Assembly (NCBI GenBank): GCA_964568145.1
Contig: CAZMOZ010000001.1
Span: 62,001 to 126,000 of the forward strand
Direction of reading: 5' to 3'
Source of the DNA: DSVZ01 sp964568145
Lineage (GTDB): Bacteria > Verrucomicrobiota > Verrucomicrobiia > Limisphaerales > J093
Length of the DNA stretch: 64,000 nucleotides
A program made the position numbers and the translations under genes. Shown here piece by piece: positions 44,251 through 53,040 of this stretch; positions within the stretch are counted from its first letter, which is position 1; each line of letters begins with the position of its first letter. The notes under the pieces were generated by a model. The model had not been told where the DNA came from, made no database searches, and saw nothing but the letters and a program-made list of their open reading frames with translations.

Positions 44251-45495
44251 TCACTCGGGTTTGGTGGAAGATGCTTGGACAGGCAGCGCCGCGCCCGCGG
44301 GCGACGGCGCCAATCCGGGAATCGGCGGGGCGGGCCGGCGCCGCCACCAGCTCGCGAGAATGGAGCCGGAGACATTCTGCCAGGGCCCGAAGATGGCCGC
44401 CGCCAGCGCCGCCTTGGCGCTGCTGAGCGTGTTCATCGCCAGGCCGCTGGCCATGCCGCCGTTTTGCATGCCCACCTCCACGGCCACGGTCCGGGCGTCC
44501 ACCACGTTGAGCCGGAGCGCGCGCGCGCCCCAATAGCCCAGGCAGTAGCCCAGCAGGTTGTGGAGCATGGCGGCCGCGAGCAGCGCGGCGCCGACCCGTT
44601 TCAAATCCTCCGCCGAGCGCGCGGTGATGATGGCGATGATGAAACAGATGGCCGCCATGGACAGCACCGGCAGGGCGCGGTCCATCCAGTTTTTCGGCCC
44701 GCGCAGCAAGACCTCCACCGCCAGCTTGGCCAACACCACCACGCCCACCAACGCGAAGCCGAGGATCAACCCGCCCTTGAGCGCGCCGAGGAGTTGCGCG
44801 GGGACGCACCAAACGCCCGCCGCCACCACGAGGCTGGCCAGGAAAATTCCGACCAGGGTGGTCGCGCGCTGGAAATGCGGTTCCCGGCCGTACAACACGC
44901 GATTCGCCACCAGGCCCGCCACGACCGGCACGATGATCATGTTGCAGATGTCGAGCATCATCTTCACGAAGCTCACTTCAATGTGCCGGCCGGCCAGCAG
45001 TTTCATCATCAGCGGCGTCATCACCGGCGAGATCAGGGTCGAAATCGCGGTCATGGTCACCGAGAGCGGCAGGTTGCAGCGCGCGAGGTAATTGATCACG
45101 TTCGACGCCACGCCCCCCGGCGCCGAGCCGATCAAGATCACGCCCGCCGCCACCTCCGGCTCGAACCCGAACGCCGTGGCGAGTCCTAACCCGACGAACG
45201 GCATGACGGTGTACTGCAGCACGATGCCCACCACCACCGGCCACGGCATCGCCAGCACCCGCGTGAAGTCCGCCGCGCTCAGCGTCGTGCCCATGCCGAA
45301 CATGATGATCTGGATGAGCGGCACGATGAGGAACTTCAGGTCGAACCCCAGCCAGGTCATGAAGGCCGCTGGCCAGACCATCGAAGCCGCCACAAAGGTG
45401 AACACCCACGCCGTGAAGGCGACGCTCTTCAAGGTGGGATGACACAGGAAGGCCACGGCCACCAGCGCCAGCGCGACAACGAGGATCAGTCCCAT
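44251..45495 (-). CDS. bile acid:sodium symporter (BASS) family transporter
   Basis: 414 aa with about nine to ten predicted helices. Family signatures: IIMFGMGTTLSAADFTRVLA, then GVILIGSAPGGVASNVINYL and VEVGMQNGGMASGLAMNTLS. BASS members carry organic acids such as keto-acids and pantoate. The C-terminal tail of 35 residues (PAPPIPGLAPSPAG) is Pro/Ala-rich and probably cytoplasmic. It lies 6 nt before the sugar-acid dehydratase gene, suggesting uptake of an acid substrate for it. Confidence 0.92.
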   Translation of the reverse strand: MGLILVVALALVAVAFLCHPTLKSVAFTAWVFTFVAASMVWPAAFMTWLGFDLKFLIVPLIQIIMFGMGTTLSAADFTRVLAMPWPVVVGIVLQYTVMPFVGLGLATAFGFEPEVAAGVILIGSAPGGVASNVINYLARCNLPLSVTMTAISTLISPVMTPLMMKLLAGRHIEVSFVKMMLDICNMIIVPVVAGLVANRVLYGREPHFQRATTLVGIFLASLVVAAGVWCVPAQLLGALKGGLILGFALVGVVVLAKLAVEVLLRGPKNWMDRALPVLSMAAICFIIAIITARSAEDLKRVGAALLAAAMLHNLLGYCLGYWGARALRLNVVDARTVAVEVGMQNGGMASGLAMNTLSSAKAALAAAIFGPWQNVSGSILASWWRRRPAPPIPGLAPSPAGAALPVQASSTKPE

Positions 45496-45553
45496 GGCAG
45501 CTTGTGGCTTGCGGTCGGCCTTCGGCGGAGCGGTTCAGACGCGCGGGCCGGAC

Positions 45554-46753
45554 TCACGGTCGCGCGGGTGGCAGTTCGGCGATCCGCAGATTGCGGAACG
45601 ACAGGTCGGTCGTCGGGTCGTGGCCTTGAAGGCTCACCACGCCGGCGTTGGCGCGATAACCTTGCCGCGCGTTTTCGTGCGGCGGGCGGGTGTCGGTGAA
45701 ATCGGTCACTTGCAGCCCGTTCACCCACGTGGCCAGGTGCGGTCCGTGGGCGATGATCGTCATCGTGAACCACTCGCGGTCGCTCGACACCACCCGTCGC
45801 GCGGGCTGCCGGTTGTAGAGCCCGCCCGTGCCGAAGTCCACCGGCTTGGTGCGGTCGCCCTGCCACTGGTTGCGGATCTGGGCCTCGTAGCCGCTCCAGA
45901 ACTGGCCTTTCCGCGCCCGGAAGAACACGCCGCTGTTCAGGTGCGTCCCGTTCGAGAGGATATCGAGCTGGAACACGAAGTCGCCGTACTCGGCGTCCGA
46001 TTGCAGGTCGCCGTTGCCGTCCTTCACGTTCAACCAGCCTTCCGGCGTGACCGAGTAAACCGACTTCCTCCCAGGAATCGCCGTCCAGCCGGCCAGGTCC
46101 CGGCCGTTGAAGATGCTCTTCAAACCCAGCGGACGCAGCTTGAGGTTGCGGAACCGCACCTCGCCTTCGCCGGTCAGAGTTTGCAGCGCCACGGTGCCGC
46201 GGGCGTGCCTCCCGTCCCGCGCGTCCACCACGGTCCGGCCGTTCAGCGTCACCACCAGATGATCGCCCTCGGCGGTCAGCTCGTAAGTGTTCCATTGGCC
46301 GGCGGTCTTCTGGCTTTCCCGCGCCCGGGCGACCTCGTTGATGCTGCCGGTGGGCCAGTTCGGGTGCGGATCAAAGATGTTCACCTCGTACGCGTTCGTG
46401 GAGGAGATCTCGCCGGTGGTCGGGCAGCGGAGGAACATTCCGCTGTTGGCCCTCGCGCCGGTCCAGAATTCCGCGTGCAGTTGGAAGTCGGCGAATTCGG
46501 TGGTCGTGCTCAGGAACCCGGCACCGGAACCAGGCTTGTGGCGAATGACGCCGTCCACCGCCTCCCATTGCGCGGGCCCGCGCGGCGCCCAGCCGAACAA
46601 CGTCTCGCCGTCGAACAGCAGCAGCCAGCCGTCCGCGGCTTCCCGGGAGCTCAGTGAATTGGGGTTGACTTCGGCGGCGGAAGCCGATGGCGCCAGCAGA
46701 CACGCTCCGGCGATGAGCAAGGCCGCGGGGTGCTTAAGCATGGGGCGAAGCAT
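45554..46753 (-). CDS. secreted protein with two DUF1080 domains
   Basis: 399 aa. A signal peptide (MLKHPAALLIAGACLLAPSA) precedes two laminin-G-like jelly-roll domains of the 3-keto-disaccharide hydrolase family: the first with LLFDGETLFGWAPRG and NSGMFLRCPT, the second with SIFNGRDLAGWTAIPG and NSGVFFRARKGQ, each followed by EVNIFD/EAQIRN patterns. Such proteins split 3-keto-glycosides made by Gfo/Idh-type oxidases; here a secreted sugar-degrading role is likely. The chosen start (46753) has AGGG near; the ATG at 46741 would drop four residues. Confidence 0.9.
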   Translation of the reverse strand: MLRPMLKHPAALLIAGACLLAPSASAAEVNPNSLSSREAADGWLLLFDGETLFGWAPRGPAQWEAVDGVIRHKPGSGAGFLSTTTEFADFQLHAEFWTGARANSGMFLRCPTTGEISSTNAYEVNIFDPHPNWPTGSINEVARARESQKTAGQWNTYELTAEGDHLVVTLNGRTVVDARDGRHARGTVALQTLTGEGEVRFRNLKLRPLGLKSIFNGRDLAGWTAIPGRKSVYSVTPEGWLNVKDGNGDLQSDAEYGDFVFQLDILSNGTHLNSGVFFRARKGQFWSGYEAQIRNQWQGDRTKPVDFGTGGLYNRQPARRVVSSDREWFTMTIIAHGPHLATWVNGLQVTDFTDTRPPHENARQGYRANAGVVSLQGHDPTTDLSFRNLRIAELPPARP

Positions 46754-46777
46754 GGCAGCCCTGCGCCGACCGCTCAA

Positions 46778-47215
46778 GCGGAATGGCTCCGATGAGCCCT
46801 GACCGGGCGCACCTCACTGCTTTGCAGCCGGTGGAAACGACCGGTCGTCTGCGGGGTAGGTCGCCCCTCGCAAAGGGGCGACGGGTCAGGCCCTTGAGCC
46901 GGGGACCGGCTACCACGTCCCGAATCCCCGCCCAATACCCACCATCCGCTTTCTGAGTCTCTGAGTTTGGGCTTTCCCGCTGTGTCCACCAGGCTGGAAG
47001 CCGGCCGCTACACCGGCTGGCGATACGCCTGCGGGAAATTGAGATGCGCCCGCCCTGACCATCTGCGGCCGCGGTCGTCAGACTGCGGCGGCCTTCTCGT
47101 TCGGAGGGCGGAGTTCCACGACGCCCAGCCTCCAAGGCGCGGGTGCTCACGTCTGCGACTGCACTTCCCTCAAACTCGTGGTGACTGCGAAAGTCGAAGC
47201 GGCTAGCGTGCGCCC
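46778..47215. repeat. divergent gap with two dispersed repeats
   Basis: Bases 46856-46915 carry the second copy of the double-hairpin module seen at 24848 (CCCCT...AGGGG followed by a CCTTGAGCCGGGG-type arm and ending CGGCTACC). Bases 46985-47050 carry copy C of the AAATTGAGATGCGC family, ending at 47036-47050. No gene seen. Confidence 0.6.
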
Positions 47216-48487
47216 ATGCGAAGCCTTCTGTTGGTGGCCTGTCTTCGGTCGCTGCTGGCGGTCGGATGCGCCTTCGCCGACCAGGCCGGCCGCCGACACG
47301 CCGAGAACGAACTCCACGCCCGTCCTGCGGTGCGCATCACCGTCGGCTTGCGCGACGCCGACATTATCGGCCGGGACAATCGCGCGTTGCAGGCCGCCGT
47401 GGATTACGTGGGCAACCTCGGCGGCGGGATCGTCGAAATCGGCCCGGGCGAGTATCTCATGCGCGATTCGCTGCACTTGCGCAGCCGGGTCACCGTGCGC
47501 GGGGCCGGGGAGCGGACGGTGTTGAAAAAGGATCGCGAACATCGCACGCCACTGGCGGCGGACGGCGACTTCGGCGAGGCGGCCATCACGGTGGCGGACG
47601 CGGCGGGCTTCGAGCTCGGGCGCGGCGTTTACGTGGCGTCGCAGACGCAGCGGAACTTCCACGGAGTCTGCGCCACGATCCTGAACGGGCGTTCCAACCA
47701 TTTCACCCTTACCCGCCCGATGAACGCCGACATCATGATGGCCGACGGCGGCTTCGCGGCGACCATTTATCCGGTCATCAGCGGCTACCACCTCGAGGAG
47801 GCGCGCGTGGAGCACCTCACCGTGGACGGCAACCGCGCGGAGAACCCGACCCAGGTGGACGGCTGCCGGACGGCGGGCATCTTCCTCTATCGCGGTGACA
47901 ACTGCGTGATCAGCCACTGCGTCGTGCGCGAGTACAACGGCGACGGCATCAGCTTCCAGCAGTCGAACGACGTGAAGGTAGAGAATTGCGTCGTCGAGCG
48001 GTGCGCCGGCTTCGGCCTGCATCCCGGCAGCGGTTCGCAGCGGCCGAAGGTGAGAAACTGCCGGGCGGTGGGCAACGAAGGCGACGGCTTCTTCTTCTGC
48101 TGGCGCGTCCGCGGCGGCGTGGCCGAGGGCAACTGGCTGGAGAGCAACGGCGGCTACGGGATGTCCATCGGCCACAAGGACAGCGACAACTTCGTCCGCG
48201 GAAACACGATCATCGGCAACAAACGCGGCGGGGTTTATTGGCGCGCCGAGACGGAGCCGATGGCGGCGCACCGGATCACCTTCGAGAACAACGTCGTTCG
48301 AGACAACGAAGGCTGGGGCCTGTTCGTGGACGGCGAAACGCACGGGACGATCATCCGCGGCAACATCATCGAGGACACCGGCGGCGGCCGGCAGCAGATC
48401 GGCATCCGCCTCGGCAAGCGCGCGGGCGCCGTAATGCTCGAAGGCAACACCATCAAGGCAAAGACATTACTGCTGGACGAGCGCTGA
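47216..48487 (+). CDS. secreted right-handed parallel beta-helix protein (pectate-lyase-like fold)
   Basis: 423 aa with a signal peptide (MRSLLLVACLRSLLAVGCAF). Repeated short strands with conserved Asn/Gly form coils: CVISHCVVREYNGDGISFQQ, VKVENCVVERCAGFGLHPGS, VRNCRAVGNEGDGFFF, EGNWLESNGGYGM and ITFENNVVRDNEGWGLFVDG. This is the pectate-lyase/parallel beta-helix repeat family, whose members cleave or bind polysaccharides; no specific activity can be named. It diverges from the DUF1080 gene over a common intergenic region. Confidence 0.85.
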   Translation: MRSLLLVACLRSLLAVGCAFADQAGRRHAENELHARPAVRITVGLRDADIIGRDNRALQAAVDYVGNLGGGIVEIGPGEYLMRDSLHLRSRVTVRGAGERTVLKKDREHRTPLAADGDFGEAAITVADAAGFELGRGVYVASQTQRNFHGVCATILNGRSNHFTLTRPMNADIMMADGGFAATIYPVISGYHLEEARVEHLTVDGNRAENPTQVDGCRTAGIFLYRGDNCVISHCVVREYNGDGISFQQSNDVKVENCVVERCAGFGLHPGSGSQRPKVRNCRAVGNEGDGFFFCWRVRGGVAEGNWLESNGGYGMSIGHKDSDNFVRGNTIIGNKRGGVYWRAETEPMAAHRITFENNVVRDNEGWGLFVDGETHGTIIRGNIIEDTGGGRQQIGIRLGKRAGAVMLEGNTIKAKTLLLDER

Positions 48488-48506
48488 AAGCAGTAGCGTG
48501 CCGTCG

Positions 48507-49940
48507 TCAGTCTTCTTCCGCCTTTCGCCCCGCAGATTGCAGTTCGGACCGGCCGAGCCAGTAGCACGCCAGCGGCGCGGGGATTTTTAGGATTCGGGTT
48601 CTGACTGGCGTGTCCTCCAACTGGAGCACGCTGAAGTCGCTGACTTCGCGCGTCACTGCGTAAGCGTGCGAAACCGTCTTCTCCCGGCAGAAGGTCACCA
48701 ACCCCTTCAGATCGCCCAGCCCGGTGTGCTGGTGGCTGTATTTCACCTCAAACGGCACCAGCCGGCCCTGCACTTCCGCCACGATGTCCACTTCCTCATC
48801 CTTGCGGCCACGCCAGTATCCGAAGCCCACATTGAAGCTGTAATAGCGCGTGAACACGTGCTTGAAGAAGGCCGTCTCCACCGCCCGGCCCACAGCAGTG
48901 GCATCCTCCAGCAGCGCCTTGCCCTTAAGCAACACGCTGGGTGCAATCGCTGCGTCCGCCAGGTAAACCTTGAATCGTGCCCGCAGAATTTCCTTGCCAT
49001 AACCGTGGGGTGGCAGGCGGTGGACCAGGTTCGTGGATTCCAGCAAAGCGATGTAATTCTGAGCCGTGGGCTTTTTGACGGCCAGGTTCTTGCCCAGATC
49101 CACCATATCCAGCAGGCCGCCATCGTGCAGGCACAGATAAAGAAAGGTTTGTTCCAATTCCAGCACCCGACGCACCCCGAACAATGCTGTCATATCCCGC
49201 TTGAGCACCTTGTCAACGATGTCTTCCCGCAGGAGCTTTTGCGCCAGATCCACGCTTGGCACGAGCGCGCATTGTGGGAAACCACCGCGCAACAGATACT
49301 CGTGAAAGTGCGCCACCAGCGGCCGCGCCGCCTCGCTCCCGCGCGCAAACTGTGCGAGCGGCCAGTCAAACAACTGCCGCAAAGAATCCACCTCGGGCAG
49401 GTTCGGCACGGGCAGGTTTTTGATCTGGAGATATTCGAAGAACGACAGCGTGGCCAGCTTGATGGTGTGCCAGCGGCCCACGCCCGACTCCTGACCTTCC
49501 TCGACCAGCGGCGTGGCCGAGCCGGTCACGGCAATCCGCCGGCGCTTCTCGAAATCCACCTGATGCTTCAGCCATGTCTGCCAATTCCGCGTGAACTGGA
49601 TTTCATCGAGGAACAGATATTCCGGCCCGTCGGCAGCCGGCTCATGCTCGCGCCATAACTTCAAAACCCCGTCCAGACCCGCCAGCTTGAGCAGCGGGTG
49701 ATCGAATGTGGCGTAGAGAACGTTCTGTGGCGGCACCGCGTTTTCAACCAGCGACTCAATGATTTGGAGGAGCAGGGTCGTCTTGCCCACTTGGCGTGCC
49801 CCGCTCAGCAGTACCGCCCGGTGCGCCGGGGGGGTCCGCAGCCAGAAATCCAGTTCCCGAAACGCCGCCCGTCGCCACTTGGGCAGATCAGGCACGGGCA
49901 GCCTTGACCACCATGGATTATACTGGCGCAGTACAGCCAT
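48507..49940 (-). CDS. AAA ATPase with DUF4143 and nuclease-like C-terminus
   Basis: 477 aa. Walker A VLLSGARQVGKTTLLLQIIE, Walker B EYLFLDEIQFTRNWQ; then the DUF4143 region; and a PD-(D/E)XK-like end (EEVDIVAEVQGRLVPFEVKY) with catalytic-type Asp, Glu and Lys. Such proteins occur widely, often as lone accessory genes of unknown function. The ATG at 49940 is preferred to a TTG at 49979. It ends 19 bases past the converging beta-helix gene. Confidence 0.88.
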   Translation of the reverse strand: MAVLRQYNPWWSRLPVPDLPKWRRAAFRELDFWLRTPPAHRAVLLSGARQVGKTTLLLQIIESLVENAVPPQNVLYATFDHPLLKLAGLDGVLKLWREHEPAADGPEYLFLDEIQFTRNWQTWLKHQVDFEKRRRIAVTGSATPLVEEGQESGVGRWHTIKLATLSFFEYLQIKNLPVPNLPEVDSLRQLFDWPLAQFARGSEAARPLVAHFHEYLLRGGFPQCALVPSVDLAQKLLREDIVDKVLKRDMTALFGVRRVLELEQTFLYLCLHDGGLLDMVDLGKNLAVKKPTAQNYIALLESTNLVHRLPPHGYGKEILRARFKVYLADAAIAPSVLLKGKALLEDATAVGRAVETAFFKHVFTRYYSFNVGFGYWRGRKDEEVDIVAEVQGRLVPFEVKYSHQHTGLGDLKGLVTFCREKTVSHAYAVTREVSDFSVLQLEDTPVRTRILKIPAPLACYWLGRSELQSAGRKAEED

Positions 49941-50175
49941 GACCTCTTGGGGTGACGTAATCACGGCAAAATTATCCAAAAACGCTCGATTAAAACAAGT
50001 ATGATTGCCTTAAAACTCGGAATTTGGTCATCTCGGCCGAAAATTGGATTCGTCGGCACGCTTGATTGTGCAGTAACAGAAGGAATGGGCATGAAGCGAA
50101 CAGACAGTGTTGCTGCGTTGCCGGATTTTGAAGGCAGGATTGTCTCAATCTCCTTAACGTCAATAAGCTGAAGTT
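49941..50175. other. intergenic region between the ATPase gene and tRNA-Arg
   Basis: About 235 bases, relatively AT-rich compared with its surroundings. It must hold the ATPase promoter; no gene or clear element is recognised. Confidence 0.4.
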
Positions 50176-50252
50176 TGGCGCGTCCGGCAGGACTCGAACC
50201 TGCAACCCTCTGATCCGAAGTCAGATGCTCTATCCAATTGAGCTACGGACGC
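50176..50252 (-). tRNA. tRNA-Arg (anticodon UCG)
   Basis: Read on the minus strand: 7-bp acceptor GCGTCCG / CGGACGC, D-arm GCTCAATTGGATAGAGC, anticodon arm TCTGACTTCGGATCAGA with loop CTTCGGA giving anticodon TCG (Arg, CGA codon), a 5-nt variable loop and T-arm GCAGGTTCGAGTCCTGC. The discriminator is G and the 3' CCA is encoded. All stems are fully paired. Confidence 0.95.
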
Positions 50253-50427
50253 GTAACGACCCGTTCGTAAACCATACCACCCAGGCCGGCAAACCCTGCC
50301 CCACCCGCCAGTTGTCCCTGTCTTCTGCCTCACCGCCGGCGACCCGACACTAGCGGGCCATGCTCTCGCCAGTCCGGTTTTCCAGCCGCCAGACTGCCGA
50401 GCCTGTGAGTCCCATCCGCCCGGCGGC

Positions 50428-51156
50428 TTATTCGGCGCGGACCATGTCCATGTCGCGGGTGTAAAAGAGAATCCGGCCGCAGTTCGGGCAGTGGGTGACC
50501 TCCTCCTGCGCGCGGACGGCAATGACCACCTGGGCGGGCAAGCCCACGTGGCAGCCCCCGCAGGCACCGTGGTCCACGCCCACCACGACGCGCGGGCCCT
50601 TGTTCCGGCGCAGCCGCTCATAACGCGCCAGAAGCGAAGGCTCGACGGATTCGGCCAGGGCGGCGCGGCCAGCGGTCAATTCCTCGAACTGCCGTTGGAG
50701 ATTCTGCTCCCGGGCAGCCAAGTCCGCCAGCGCGTGGTTCGCCTCGTTCCGGAGCGCCTCGAGCTGTCGCCGGGCGGACGCGGCCTCGTGGTGGGCCTGG
50801 TCCGCCTGTTCCATCAGTTCGAGCTGCTGGTCTTCAAGCTGGGAGATGGCGGCCTTGCAGGTCTCGATCTCATGGCTCAACGCCCGATACTCCTCGTTGC
50901 GTTTGGTTTGGAACTGCTGGAGCGAATACTTTTCGATCAGTTGCCGGCGCGACTCGACTTCAATCTCGAGCTTTTTGCGCTCGGCCTCCAAGTGCATGCC
51001 TTTTTGCTTGGCGGCCTCGACCGCTTGTTGCGCCGCGCTCAGGCGTGCCTGGAAGGCGGCCCGCTGGGGCGGAATGGCGTCCAACTCCTCCCGCAATTGC
51101 GCGAGCTGGCGGTCGCGTTCTTGCAGCACGAGAAGCTTTTCAACGGCGTTGAGCAT
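50428..51156 (-). CDS. coiled-coil protein with C4 zinc ribbon (CT398/DUF164-like)
   Basis: 242 aa. The first 180 residues form a long charged coiled coil (LAQLREELDAIPPQRAAFQA, then LEAERKKLEIEVESRRQLIE). The C-terminus holds a zinc ribbon with four Cys: ACGGCHVGLP and HCPNCGRILF. This is the widespread CT398/DUF164-type protein with unclear role. It lies between tRNA-Arg and the protease gene, which points the other way. Confidence 0.9.
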   Translation of the reverse strand: MLNAVEKLLVLQERDRQLAQLREELDAIPPQRAAFQARLSAAQQAVEAAKQKGMHLEAERKKLEIEVESRRQLIEKYSLQQFQTKRNEEYRALSHEIETCKAAISQLEDQQLELMEQADQAHHEAASARRQLEALRNEANHALADLAAREQNLQRQFEELTAGRAALAESVEPSLLARYERLRRNKGPRVVVGVDHGACGGCHVGLPAQVVIAVRAQEEVTHCPNCGRILFYTRDMDMVRAE

Positions 51157-51297
51157 GAGTTGCGGTCCGCATCTTTCACGGCACGTTATCGGCCGGCCGC
51201 GACCCCGTCAACGTGCGGGGCAGGGCGGGACCGGCGCGGGCGGCTTTGAACGTTTGGCCGGCGGCGCAATCGAAGGCAGTTAAAGACGGTGGTCAAC

Positions 51298-52785
51298 ATG
51301 AACTCAATTCGAAATACGCGGCAAAGCATTCTGTGGGTGGCGGTGGTGGGCGCGTTGGCGGTGGCGCCGGCTTGGGCGGCAGCGCCCAAGGAAAACGGCG
51401 CCTTGGAACTGGCCCGCCAGCTCAATCAAGCCTTCATCGAGGTGGCCGACCGGGTCTCGCCTTCGGTGGTGGTCGTCTCGGTGGCGCGCCAGGCCGACAG
51501 GGGCGGCGAGACGGACCTCGAATCGAACCCGTTCTGGGAATGGCTGCCGCGTGAATTCCGCCGCCAGATGGAGGAACGCTTCCGGCAACGCCAGGAAACG
51601 CCGCGCCAGCGGCCGCCTATGTTCAACAGCCAGGGCTCGGGCGTGGTGATCCGCGAGGACGGCTACATCCTGACCAACGGCCATGTGGTGGAGGGCGCGG
51701 ACAAGATCAAGGTGCGCTTCAAGGACGGCCGCCAGTTTGACGCGGAGGTCCGCGGCGTGGACCCGCAGTCGGACGTCGCCGTGCTCAAGGTGGACGCCAC
51801 CGGCCTGCCGGCCGCCCGGTTTGCCAACTCGGACAAGGTGCGCGTGGGCGAGTTTGCCATCGCCATCGGCGCGCCGTTCGAGCTGGACTACAGCGTCACG
51901 TTCGGCCACGTCAGCGCCAAGGGCCGGTCCCAAGTCGTGCCCGACCCCGCGATGGACCAGGACTTCATCCAGACTGACGCCAACATCAACCCCGGCAACA
52001 GCGGCGGTCCGCTGGTGAACATTGACGGCGAGGTCATCGGTATCAACACGCTGATCCGCGGCCTGCGCACCGGCATCGGGTTCGCCATCCCCAGCAGCCT
52101 GGCCCAGCAGGTGGCCGACAAGCTGATCGAAGACGGCAAGTTCACCCGCTCCTGGCTCGGCGTCGAAATCCGCGCCCTGCGGGAGGACGAGGAATACCGT
52201 GACATGGTCAAGGGCGTGCAGGACGGCGTCGTCGTGCGCGGCATCGTGAAGGACGGTCCCGCCGCGAAATCCACCTTGAAACTGGGCGACGTGATCACCG
52301 CCGTGGACGGCAAACCCGTGTCCACCGCCCAAGAACTGCGGAATCAAATCCGCACCAAAAAAATCGGCGCCACCGTGACCCTGGATGTCGTGCGCGCCGG
52401 CAAGGAATTGCAGATCAAGATGCAGCCGGAGGAATGGCCGGAAGAGGCCGTGCCCGCGGTGAACCGACGCAACCCCGCCCCGCGCGCGCCCGAGGCCACC
52501 AGCTTGGGCGTGACCGTGAAGCCGTTGACCCGCGAGCTTGCCAAGGAAATGGGGGTGGAGTTCACCGAAGGCGTGGTGGTGACGGACGTGGAGCCGGACA
52601 GCGCGGCCGCCGACAAGGGCATCCGGCGCGGCGACATCATCACCGAGGTCAACCATGCGGTGGTCACGTCGCTGCGGGACTTCCGGACCGCGACCGCGGA
52701 GGCTGACCTCGGAAAAGGCGTTGTCGTCAATCTGGTGCGTGACGGCGTGAGTCGTCTGGTGATCCTCAAGCAGTCCGGCAACTAG
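51298..52785 (+). CDS. Do/DegP-family periplasmic serine protease with two PDZ domains
   Basis: 495 aa. A signal peptide (ILWVAVVGALAVAPAWA) is followed by a trypsin-like domain with the catalytic triad His (about 129, TNGHVVEG), Asp (about 160, SDVAVLKVD) and Ser (about 236, NPGNSGGPLVN). Two PDZ domains follow (RSWLGVEIRALREDEEYRDM onward, and LGVTVKPLTRELAKEMGVEF onward), each with a GxGxxx-type carboxylate loop. It is the standard envelope protease/chaperone type. The ATG at 51298 is chosen over a GTG three codons upstream. It ends at a strong terminator. Confidence 0.96.
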   Translation: MNSIRNTRQSILWVAVVGALAVAPAWAAAPKENGALELARQLNQAFIEVADRVSPSVVVVSVARQADRGGETDLESNPFWEWLPREFRRQMEERFRQRQETPRQRPPMFNSQGSGVVIREDGYILTNGHVVEGADKIKVRFKDGRQFDAEVRGVDPQSDVAVLKVDATGLPAARFANSDKVRVGEFAIAIGAPFELDYSVTFGHVSAKGRSQVVPDPAMDQDFIQTDANINPGNSGGPLVNIDGEVIGINTLIRGLRTGIGFAIPSSLAQQVADKLIEDGKFTRSWLGVEIRALREDEEYRDMVKGVQDGVVVRGIVKDGPAAKSTLKLGDVITAVDGKPVSTAQELRNQIRTKKIGATVTLDVVRAGKELQIKMQPEEWPEEAVPAVNRRNPAPRAPEATSLGVTVKPLTRELAKEMGVEFTEGVVVTDVEPDSAAADKGIRRGDIITEVNHAVVTSLRDFRTATAEADLGKGVVVNLVRDGVSRLVILKQSGN

Positions 52786-52806
52786 CCTCCCCGGCGCTTG
52801 GGGGTG

Positions 52807-52838
52807 AACGCCAGCCGCAAGGCTGGCGTTCTTTTTTG
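52807..52838 (+). terminator. intrinsic terminator of the DegP-type gene
   Basis: Perfect 10-bp stem AACGCCAGCC / GGCTGGCGTT with a GCAA loop, followed by CTTTTTTG. It lies 22 bases after the protease stop. Confidence 0.95.
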
Positions 52839-53004
52839 TTGGTGCGCGCCACCGGCTGGGCCAGCCGAGCCGCTCCGAGAAATACACTGCACACCCGAAC
52901 CGCCAAGACACGAAGGACGCCAGGGGTAAACAGTGCCTGATGATCTGCTTCGAGCAGCACGCTGGGACGGCGACTGGAGCCTGAACCCTTCCACCTTGAA
53001 CCCT

Positions 53005-53040
53005 GTGTCTTCTGAACCGTTGCGGGAAGCGCACTGCGAA
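53005..53040 (-). repeat. decayed terminal CRISPR repeat (trailer end)
   Basis: A 36-nt copy of the repeat with five mismatches (GTGTCTTCTGAACCGTTGCG at the start of the plus-strand copy). It is in the same orientation as the others, so it is the oldest, decaying end and not an anti-repeat. Its position sets the leader at the opposite (55.2 kb) end. Confidence 0.9.

Noticed and set aside
53005..53040. Degenerate repeat considered as an anti-repeat (tracrRNA)
   Set aside because: It is in the same orientation as the array repeats, so a transcript of it could not pair with crRNA from the same strand; it is the decayed terminal repeat.
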